DNA from: Clostridia bacterium
Lineage (GTDB): Bacteria > Bacillota > Sulfobacillia > RBS10-35 > JAJYVM01
Length of the DNA stretch: 32,445 nucleotides
Assembly: GCA_027314765.1 (NCBI GenBank)
Contig: DAHVAF010000221.1
Coordinates: forward strand, 1 to 32,445
Direction of reading: 5' to 3'
A program made the position numbers and the translations under genes. This document shows, in pieces, positions 24,701 to 32,445 of the stretch. The stretch's first letter is position 1, and each line of letters starts with the position of its first letter. Under the pieces are notes generated by a model. It made no database searches. It worked only from the letters and a program-made list of their open reading frames with translations, and was not told the origin of the DNA.

Positions 24701-25147
24701 ATGGGGACACTGGAGACCAACCGCGGCCTGCGCATCGGCGAGCTGGCCGAGCGCGCCGGCGTCACGCTCCAAACCCTCCGCTACTACGAGTCGCTGGGCC
24801 TGCTGCAGCCCGCGCCGCGGCGTCCGGGCGGCTTCCGCTTCTACGACGAGGGCGCGCTGCAGCGGCTGGAGCGGATCCGCCAGCTGAAGGAGCTGCTGGG
24901 CTTCACCCTGGACGAGGTGCGGACGGTGCTTGCGTTCGATGACGCGGTGGCGGCCCTGCGGGCGCGCTACCTCAGCACCGAGGACACGGCGGAGCGCGCG
25001 GCGATCGTGCGGGAGGCGGCGCGGCACACGGAGGGGCTCATCGCCCTGGTCGACCACAAGCAGGCGGGCCTCGTCGAGATGCGCACCCGGCTGCAGGAGC
25101 GGCTGGATCGGTACCACGCGCTTCTGGGGGAGATGGATTCGGGTTGA
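24701..25147 (+). CDS. MerR-family transcriptional regulator
   Basis: MerR regulators bind the spacer of poor promoters and untwist DNA on ligand binding. The 148-residue protein has the winged helix-turn-helix signature RIGELAERAGVTLQTLRYYESLGLLQPAPRRPGGFRFYDEGALQRLERIRQLKELLGFTLDEVRTVL, followed by a long coiled-coil helix (residues ~95-145, IVREAARHTEGLIALVDHKQAGLVEMRTRLQERLDRYHALLGEM) for dimerisation. No C-terminal effector domain and no conserved metal-binding cysteines are present, so it senses something other than a classical metal or a large drug. The start is ATG 24701; a clear ribosome site is lacking. The 196-base gap before it (24505-24700) shows no gene. A drug exporter lies downstream beyond the repeat array and is the likely target. 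Confidence 0.92.
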   Translation: MGTLETNRGLRIGELAERAGVTLQTLRYYESLGLLQPAPRRPGGFRFYDEGALQRLERIRQLKELLGFTLDEVRTVLAFDDAVAALRARYLSTEDTAERAAIVREAARHTEGLIALVDHKQAGLVEMRTRLQERLDRYHALLGEMDSG

Positions 25148-25309
25148 GGCACTTCAACTGCACGTGGATCGGCGGACGCCTGCCACAAAGCAGGGGCCGG
25201 ATCTCGGGGCGGTAACGGCTCCTCCGGCCACGGCGGCTGAGCGCTGCTTCGGCGGCGGCCAGGCGGCGGAGTGGGGATCCGGGCGCTGGGCGCCGGCAGC
25301 CGGTCCTCC

Positions 25310-25745
25310 CAGCGGGTGGACCGCCGCGACGGACGGAGCGGGGCGAGGGCGGTCGCGACAGCCGGTCTCCCATGGGGACCACCGCGACGGGCGGGTCGGG
25401 GCGAGGCGGCCTGCGGCGGCTACTCTCTTGAGGTAGGCCGTCGCTGCGTGCGGGCCGGGGCCACGGTGGCCGCCGCGGCCGATCCCTGCTGAGGTAAACC
25501 ACCGCGACCGGCGGATCGGGGCGAGGCGGCCTGCGGCAGCGAATCTCCTGAGGTAGGCCATCGCTGCGTGCGGGCCGGGGCCACGGTGGCCGCCGCGGCC
25601 GATCCCTGCTGAGGTAAACCACCGCGACGGGCGGGTCGGTGCGAAGCGGACCGCGGCGGCCGATCTCTCCTGAGGTAAACCACTGCGACGGGCGGGTCGG
25701 TGCGAAGCGGACCGCGGCAGCTAATCTCCTGGGGTAGGCCGTCGC
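25310..25745. repeat. Tandem array of degenerate ~60-bp repeats
   Basis: From about 25310 to 25745 the DNA consists of at least seven tandem units of 57-61 bp. Most units open with GAGGTA (25430, 25491, 25550, 25611, 25672; GGGGTA at 25731) and close with a CGGC-plus-pyrimidine-rich block. Two unit types alternate: type A continues AAACCACCGCGAC, type B continues GGCCGTCGCTGCGTGC. Positions 25441-25500 and 25561-25620 are identical over 60 bases, giving a ~120-bp higher-order period. Units lack unique spacers. The whole interval 25148-25861 shows no credible gene; minus-strand open frames through it just translate the repeat. Confidence 0.85.
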
Positions 25746-25853
25746 TGCGTGCGGGCCGCAGCGCAGACGCCGCGACGGCCGTCCCCGAACCGACAGAGAG
25801 GCGCATGAGAACCGCAGACGCGAGGGCCAGGCGCGGGGCGCTCACGGCCGAAA

Positions 25854-25880
25854 CCTAACGCTTGCGTAAGGAAATATTAT
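25854..25880 (+). promoter_or_regulatory. 18-bp palindromic operator with -10 box, upstream of exporter
   Basis: CCTAACGCTTGCGTAAGG at 25854-25871 is a near-perfect inverted repeat (14 of 18 positions symmetrical; core ACGC-TT-GCGT). It is followed 3 bases later by TATTAT at 25875-25880, a good -10 box. The operator therefore occupies the spacer of the exporter promoter, the position used by MerR-family regulators. A matching -35 is not obvious. Binding by the MerR protein encoded at 24701 is an inference. Confidence 0.55.
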
Positions 25881-25930
25881 GGGCGCATGCTGGGTGCGTT
25901 GCGCCACCGACTGAGGGGGATGGTCTCGGG

Positions 25931-27688
25931 TTGCTGCGGAAGATCGACTACAAGTGGATCGCCCTGTCCAACACGACCCTCGGAGCCCTGATGGCGACCA
26001 TCAATGCCAGCATCATCCTGATCGCGCTCCCCGCGATCTTCCGGGGCATCGGCGTCGACCCGCTGGCGCCGGCCGAGGTTGGCTACCTGCTGTGGATGCT
26101 GCTCGGCTTCATGGTGGTCACCGCCGTCTTTCTGGTCACCTTCGGCCGCATCTCCGACATGTTCGGCCGCGTGCGGCTTTATAACGTCGGCTTCGCCGTG
26201 TTCACGCTGGGCTCGATCCTGCTCGCGCTGGTCAACGGCACCGGCAACGGCGTGGCCCTGCAGCTCATCCTGCTCCGGCTCGTGCAGGGCGTCGGGGCCG
26301 GGTTCCTGTTCGCCAACAGCTCCGCGATCCTGACGGACGCGTTCCCGCCAAGCGAGCGGGGGATGGCCCTCGGGGTGAACCAGATCGCCGCCGTCGGCGG
26401 CTCGCTGATCGGCCTGATCCTGGGGGGCGTGCTGGCCGCGATCGACTGGCACTGGGTCTTCCTGGTCAGTGTCCCCTTCGGCCTCTTCGGCACCGTCTGG
26501 GCCTATCTGATGCTGCGTGAGACGGGCCAGATCCAGAAGGGCCAGCGTGTCGACGTCGCCGGGAACGCCACCTTCGCCGTGGGCCTGACCGTGTTGCTGC
26601 TCGGTATCACCTACGCCCTCTTGCCATACGGCGGCTCGCCGATGGGCTGGTCCAACCCGCTGGTGCTTGGCGGACTGGTCCTGGGTGTGGCGCTGCTCGT
26701 GGCCTTCGTGCTGATCGAGGCGCGGGTGCCGCAGCCGATGTTCCGGCTCAGCCTCTTCAAGCTGCGCCCCTTTTGGACCGGCAACCTGAGCGGGTTCCTC
26801 GCAGCCCTGGCTCGCGGCGGCCTGCAGTTCATGCTGATCATATGGCTACAGGGAATCTGGCTGCCCCTGCACGGCTTCTCCTTTGCGGAGACGCCGCTCT
26901 GGGCCGGCATCTACATGATCCCGATGATGGTGGGCTTCATGGTCATGGGCCCGCTCTCCGGGTGGCTGTCCGACCGCTATGGCGCGCGGACGCTCTCGAC
27001 CATCGGCCTGCTGATCACGGGGGCGGCGTTCGTCGGGCTCATGCAGCTGCCGGGAAACTTCGTGTACGTGCCGTTCGCGCTGCTGCTCTTCGTCATGGGC
27101 TGCGGTATGGGCATGTTCAGCGCGCCGAACTCCGCATCGATCATGAACTCCGTGCCGCCCACCGACCGCGGGGCCGCGTCCGGCATGACGGCCACGCTGC
27201 AGAACTCGGCCAGCATGTTCAGCATGGGCGTGTTCTTCACCATCGTGATCGTCGGCCTGTCCGGCAACCTCCCGGCGGCGATCAGCCACGGTCTTGCCGG
27301 AACGGGCCTGCCGGCGGCGATCGTCCACGGGGTCTCGACGCTGCCGCCGACAGCGGCCCTGTTTGCGGCCTTCCTCGGCTACAACCCCATGGCGACGCTG
27401 CTGCCGCACAGCGTGCTGGCCAGCCTGCCGGCCGCCGTGCAGCACCACCTGCTCAGCACGACGTTCTTCCCCGCGCTGATCGCGCCGCCGTTCATGAAGG
27501 GCTTGGGCGCCGCCTTCCTGATCTCGGCGGTCATGGCGGCGGTCGCGGCAGTCGCCTCGGTTCTGCGGGGCGCCCGCTATGTCCACGACCTGCACGCGGG
27601 CACGCCCCCGGCGGCCCAGGCCGGAGCGGGCATCCAGGCCGTGGCGGCACGCGCGACCGCGGGTACCCACACGGCCCAGGGCGGCTGA
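25931..27688 (+). CDS. DHA2-family (14-TM) MFS drug exporter
   Basis: This protein of about 585 residues matches drug:proton antiporter family 2 (EmrB/QacA type), which pumps toxic or hydrophobic compounds out of the cell. Visible signatures are LMATINASIILIALPAIFRGIG (motif C-type D/N in the first helix), GRISDMFGRVRLYNVGFAVFTLGSILLAL (motif A), LILLRLVQGVGAGFLFANSSAILTDAFPPSERGMALGVNQIAAVGGSLIGLILGG, and fourteen likely helices. The long loop LPAAISHGLAGTGLPAAIVHGVSTLPPT between late helices is unusual. TTG 25931 was chosen because ATG codons nearby are out of frame and GGGGGA lies at 25915-25920. The gene follows the palindromic operator, so it is probably regulated. Confidence 0.9.
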   Translation: MLRKIDYKWIALSNTTLGALMATINASIILIALPAIFRGIGVDPLAPAEVGYLLWMLLGFMVVTAVFLVTFGRISDMFGRVRLYNVGFAVFTLGSILLALVNGTGNGVALQLILLRLVQGVGAGFLFANSSAILTDAFPPSERGMALGVNQIAAVGGSLIGLILGGVLAAIDWHWVFLVSVPFGLFGTVWAYLMLRETGQIQKGQRVDVAGNATFAVGLTVLLLGITYALLPYGGSPMGWSNPLVLGGLVLGVALLVAFVLIEARVPQPMFRLSLFKLRPFWTGNLSGFLAALARGGLQFMLIIWLQGIWLPLHGFSFAETPLWAGIYMIPMMVGFMVMGPLSGWLSDRYGARTLSTIGLLITGAAFVGLMQLPGNFVYVPFALLLFVMGCGMGMFSAPNSASIMNSVPPTDRGAASGMTATLQNSASMFSMGVFFTIVIVGLSGNLPAAISHGLAGTGLPAAIVHGVSTLPPTAALFAAFLGYNPMATLLPHSVLASLPAAVQHHLLSTTFFPALIAPPFMKGLGAAFLISAVMAAVAAVASVLRGARYVHDLHAGTPPAAQAGAGIQAVAARATAGTHTAQGG

Positions 27689-27886
27689 ACGCTCACGAGG
27701 CGGTCGGATGGGCTGGGGTCAGTGCTGGCACCCAGGCCGCGGCGAGACGCGCCGGCGAAGGTCCGAACACAGCCTCGGGCGACTGACTGCGCACGAAGCG
27801 GCAGGCATGGCCAGGGTCCGCGCCGGCGCGCAGGCCGGGGGGGCACGTTCACGAGGCGGTCAGCTGGGCAAGGGTCACCGGCGCGA
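27683..27886. repeat. Three imperfect copies of a ~56-bp sequence
   Basis: 27683-27738 and 27781-27836 are both 56 bases and match at 39 positions without gaps. A third copy begins near 27844, sharing the 13-base core TCACGAGGCGGTC with the first. The first copy contains the exporter's stop codon (27686-27688) and the third contains, antisense, the stop of the PdaB-like gene. The 27689-27848 stretch between the two convergent genes has no other feature. Confidence 0.6.
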
Positions 27887-28529
27887 ATCCGCCGGCCGCC
27901 AAGCCGCGCAGGATCGCCGGCAGGGCCTGCAGGGTGTCCGGGATGCCATCATCCGCCTGCAGGCGGATGATGGCGCCTGGGCGCGCACCGGCCAGCACCC
28001 GCGCGGCCACCGCATCGGGACCGGGACGGGCCCAATCGAGGGCATCGACGTCCCACAGGCAGAGCCGGAGGTCGTCGGCCTGGGCGAGCCGCAGCACGGT
28101 CGGGTCGTAGGCGCCGGCCGGCGGGCGCAGGAAGTGCGGGGTCACGCCGAGGGCACGCAGCGCCGCGACGCCCGCCGCGAGCTCCTCCCGCACCACGGGC
28201 TCGGGGTAACGGTTCAGCGCGACGTCCCGGTTGCCGAGGCTCTCCACCTCGTCGCCCGCCGCGACGATCCGCCGCACCAGGTCGGCGTGGCCCTTGGCCC
28301 AGGCGCCAGTAACAAAGAACGTGGCGTGGGCGGGACCGAGGGTCTGCAGGATGGTATCGACGGCCGACTGCCCGTGGCTGACCTCAAAGGTCAGGGCGAC
28401 CTGACGGGCGGAGGTCACCACATCCCGGAGCGGGTCGAAGCCGGCGGCGGCGGCCAGGTCGCGGGCCGTCAGCCCGATCGCCACGAGCACCACACCGAAC
28501 CCCACCAGCCAGAGCAGCAGCCGCCTCAC
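27849..28529 (-). CDS. PdaB/YlxY-like polysaccharide deacetylase pseudoenzyme
   Basis: The 226-residue protein has one N-terminal membrane anchor (LLLWLVGFGVVLVAIGL) and a NodB-homology fold close to sporulation proteins PdaB and YlxY. Equivalent blocks are QVALTFEVSHGQSAVDTILQTL, ATFFVTGAWAKGHADLVRRIVAAGDEVESLGNRDVALNR, HFLRPPAGAYDPTVL, LWDVDALDWARPGPD and GAIIRLQADDGIPDTLQALPAI. Every expected metal or catalytic position is changed: TFD is TFE, the H-x3-5-H pair (SHGxRH in the family) is SLGNRD, and the LLH motif is RLQ. It is therefore predicted to be inactive as a deacetylase and may act structurally in the spore envelope. It starts at GTG 28529 with GGGGG upstream. Confidence 0.82.
   Translation of the reverse strand: MRRLLLWLVGFGVVLVAIGLTARDLAAAAGFDPLRDVVTSARQVALTFEVSHGQSAVDTILQTLGPAHATFFVTGAWAKGHADLVRRIVAAGDEVESLGNRDVALNRYPEPVVREELAAGVAALRALGVTPHFLRPPAGAYDPTVLRLAQADDLRLCLWDVDALDWARPGPDAVAARVLAGARPGAIIRLQADDGIPDTLQALPAILRGLAAGGFAPVTLAQLTAS
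27945..27974. repeat. Perfect 30-bp palindrome inside the PdaB-like gene
   Basis: The 30 bases from 27945 to 27974 equal their own reverse complement, centred on CTGCAG (half-site GCCATCATCCGCCTG). Both strands therefore encode the same peptide, AIIRLQADDG, exactly at the position of the family's motif 5 (normally LLH). Confidence 0.9.
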
Positions 28530-28790
28530 AGGAGGCCCCCGGTGCCGGGGTATGCTGGGCCGTCGTGAGGGTATGCGCAGCGAGATCCAGGATGAAACCG
28601 TCCATGACGGTCGGAGACTGTCCTTGCTCCCACGGGCGCGGCACCGCGGTGTGGCGGCCGCCGGTGGCCGCGGCCTCCAGGCGGAGGAAGCCGTGGCGGT
28701 CGGCGCAGTACTGCTCCAGGTTGACGTCGAGGGAGGGCACCGGCCAGGGGACGGTCAGGCGACCGCCGCCCGGCGCCCTGGGCGTCAATC
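28530..28790 (-). other. Possible gene remnant between mrfB and the PdaB-like gene
   Basis: A minus-strand frame through this interval has almost purely G/C third positions for about 36 codons (roughly 28755-28645), reading LTVPWPVPSLDVNLEQYCADRHG and FLRLEAAATGGRHTAVPRPW. The bias then falls away (SPTVMDGFILDLAAHTLTTAQH). The frame stays open into the PdaB-like gene to 28384, overlapping it by 145 bases, which an intact gene would not be expected to do. Possible starts are TTG near 28790 and GTG near 28755. It could be a small unknown gene or a decayed 5' fragment. No family is recognised. Confidence 0.3.
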
Positions 28791-28823
28791 GCGTCCCTGG
28801 ACCGGGGTACTCTTCATGCGCGG

Positions 28824-29895
28824 TCAGGCGGAGGTGCGAGTCGGAAGCACGCCCAGGCGGCGGCGCAGGCGGTCGCGGCGGGCGGCCAGGCGCTCGCGGC
28901 TGGCAAGCGCCAGCCATGGACGCGCGAGGGCGGCCTCTACCACCGCCAATGCCCCCGCGGGGTCGCGCCGGCGCCGCTCGAGGTGGATGGCCAGGGCCAC
29001 AGCCGCATCCACGGAGCCGAAGGGCCCTTCGGCCGCCCTCGTCCAGAGCGCTGCGGCCTCCTCCCATCGGCCGAGGCGCCGGCAGAGGGTGGCAGCGCAC
29101 ATGGCCTCGGAGCGGGATGGTGCCGCCTCCGTGCCGAGCCACGCCGCCAAAGCCGCGTCCGCGCCGCTGCGGTCGCCGCGCCGCCAGCGCCACCCGGCAA
29201 GGCCCAGGAGGTCGGACGGCTCCTCCGACCCCAGGTTGCCAAGGTCGAGGGCGCGGCAGCGCACCGCCAGGGCCGCAAGGGCCTCAAGGTCGGCCGCGTT
29301 GTGGTGCAGGAGCAGGTCAAGCGCCCCGGCGTCGCCCGCCAGGTAGGCACGATAGAGCCCCGGCATGGCCGCGCCGCCGGGGTCATCGTGCCGGGCCTGC
29401 CGGCCCAGCAGGGTGCGCTCGACGTCGCTCAGGGCCAACCGCCCAAGCCGGCCGCCCCACACGGCGCGCGCCTCATGCAGCAGATCGCGGTGCGGCAGAT
29501 CGGGCCACGGCCGGACCCCGTTCAGCAGCGCACGGTCGCGCAGCAGTGGCCAGTCGAACGACTTCCCGTTATAGGTGACCAGGCAGTCGCCATCGTCGAG
29601 CTCACCGGCCAGGGCGCGTAGAAACGCGCCCTCACCCGGCAGATCGCCAAGCAGCCACTGGGTGATGCGCAGGCGGCCATCGCGGATGACCGCGACGCCG
29701 GCCAGGAAGGCGAAGCCCCCCCGCAGGGCGCTGGTCTCCAGGTCGAGGAGGCGCCACCCGGCCGGCATGGTCTCCCATCCGGGCAGGTCGAGAGACACCC
29801 CGAACAGGCGCGGTGTCGAGGCGGGTCTGGACCGGACGGCCGGCTCGCTCCGCTCGCCCGCCTGAAAGGCCCGCCACCGCCGGTATAGGTCCGCC

Positions 29896-29903
<8 letters not shown>
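28824..29903 (-). CDS. mrfB: MrfB/YprB DEDD-type 3'-5' exonuclease
   Basis: MrfB (YprB) is a metal-dependent exonuclease that works with helicase MrfA in a nucleotide-excision-independent pathway for repairing mitomycin C damage, defined in Bacillus subtilis. The 359-residue protein has an RNase H-like nuclease domain with motif I LLDLETSALRGG (Asp-x-Glu), motif II YNGKSFDWPLLRDR, RHDDPGG, and motif III HHNAADLEALAAL. The C-terminal ~130 residues are helical TPR-like repeats (AMCAATLCRRLGRWEEAAALWTRA), as in YprB. ATG 29903 was chosen because it gives a normal N-terminus and overlaps the mrfA stop by 8 bases; an upstream start at 29984 would lie inside mrfA. Active-site acidic residues appear complete. 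Confidence 0.92.
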
Positions 29904-32145
<2,242 letters not shown>

Positions 32146-32167
32146 GATTGGCGGCCCCCCGAGGCCG

Positions 32168-32176
32168 ATTGTAGCA
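32168..32176 (-). promoter_or_regulatory. Extended -10 promoter for mrfAB
   Basis: On the minus strand, positions 32176-32168 read TGCTACAAT, a strong extended -10 element. A transcript would begin near 32161, only about 15 bases before the proposed mrfA start, and after the tandem repeat. This argues that the longer open frame through the repeat is not translated. No -35 box is evident. Confidence 0.55.
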
Positions 32177-32213
32177 CGGGGAACACGGGTGCGGCGAACA
32201 GGGGTGCGGGGCG

Positions 32214-32317
32214 GTGCAGCGGAGCGGTGCAGCGGAGCGGTGCAGCGGGGCGGTGCAGCGGCACGGCGCAGCGGGACGGAGCAGCGGGACGGAGCAGCGG
32301 GGCGGCGCAGCGGGGCG
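32214..32317. repeat. 13-bp tandem repeat, eight copies
   Basis: Eight consecutive 13-base units fill 32214-32317 without gaps. The consensus is GTGCAGCGGAGCG, with variants such as GCGCAGCGGGACG and GAGCAGCGGGACG. A partial, diverged unit precedes it. Because 13 is not a multiple of 3, the array is translated as a 13-residue repeat in every frame, which explains the repetitive open frames on both strands here. Confidence 0.9.
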
Positions 32318-32349
32318 GCGGCAGCGGGGGCGCCTTCTTCAGCGGCACC

Positions 32350-32445
32350 ATGCAAGGCGGGTCCTCCAACACCTCGCCCTATGGCAACGCGCCGAACTTC
32401 GCCGGCCAGGACAACCTCACCGTGACGGTCGGCGGGGTCTCGTAC
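32350..32445 (+). CDS. Partial frame running off the window end
   Basis: After the tandem repeat a plus-strand frame is open to the last base. From ATG 32350 it reads MQGGSSNTSPYGNAP, then NFAGQDNLTVTVGGVSY. The Gly/Ser/Asn-rich start and strand-like LTVTVGGVSY suggest an extracellular, repeat-rich or surface protein, but 32 residues are too few to assign a family. The frame is also open upstream through the repeat (for example GGGSGGAFFSGT just before the ATG), so the true start is unknown. No ribosome site was seen. Confidence 0.3.
   Translation, partial: MQGGSSNTSPYGNAPNFAGQDNLTVTVGGVSY

Noticed and set aside
25038-25622. Minus-strand proteins through the repeat array
   Set aside because: They merely translate the 60-bp repeats into a low-complexity Arg/Pro peptide, run antisense into the MerR gene and lack a ribosome site.
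25310-25745. CRISPR array
   Set aside because: The units are contiguous and related over their whole length, with no unique spacers between short identical repeats, and no cas genes are nearby.

Overview
The window reads as chromosomal DNA from a very GC-rich, endospore-forming member of the Bacillota (Firmicutes). Spore-lineage genes support this: a spoVAC-spoVAD-spoVAE operon, a DUF2953-gerW (ytfI-ytfJ) pair, a PdaB/YlxY-like protein, and the Bacillus-type pair mrfA-mrfB (yprA-yprB). The strong G/C bias at third codon positions and the UPF0182 membrane protein fit the high-GC, often thermophilic branch (Symbiobacterium/Thermaerobacter-like), but I cannot name a species from sequence alone. 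No rRNA, tRNA, CRISPR array, transposase or phage gene was seen.

Layout. 0-2.6 kb: dodecin and the SpoVA dipicolinate-channel genes, in tight translational coupling. 2.6-4.7 kb: an unknown small protein overlapping an amidase-signature enzyme. 4.6-6.0 kb: two unknown minus-strand genes facing a divergent promoter region. 6.1-9.5 kb: lysA, an M50 (site-2-type) protease, scpA and scpB. 9.5-10.1 kb: degraded DNA with a duplicated segment and a serine-protease fragment. 10.1-11.3 kb: DUF2953 and gerW, then a hairpin. 11.4-15.0 kb: one reading frame joining a complete Ku domain to a complete LigD-type polymerase domain, overlapped by 10 bp by a SNF2-family helicase. 15.0-24.5 kb: an MFS transporter, an HD-GYP phosphodiesterase, UPF0182, a RodZ-like protein, a DacF-like carboxypeptidase and an Asp-box repeat lipoprotein. 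24.7-27.7 kb: a MerR regulator, an array of ~60-bp degenerate tandem repeats, an 18-bp palindromic operator and a 14-TM drug exporter. 27.8-32.1 kb, minus strand: a PdaB-like pseudoenzyme, mrfB and mrfA. 32.2-32.4 kb: a 13-bp tandem repeat and the start of an unidentified frame that leaves the window.

How the genes work together. Three themes stand out: spore formation and germination (SpoVA, GerW, PdaB-like), envelope and peptidoglycan work (LysA, DacF, RodZ-like), and DNA repair (Ku-polymerase fusion plus SNF2 helicase; MrfA helicase plus MrfB exonuclease). The most notable candidate system is the Ku-polymerase/SNF2 pair: an apparent end-joining module in which the end-binding protein and gap-filling polymerase are one polypeptide, no ligase domain is present, and a chromatin-remodeller-type ATPase is translationally coupled to it.
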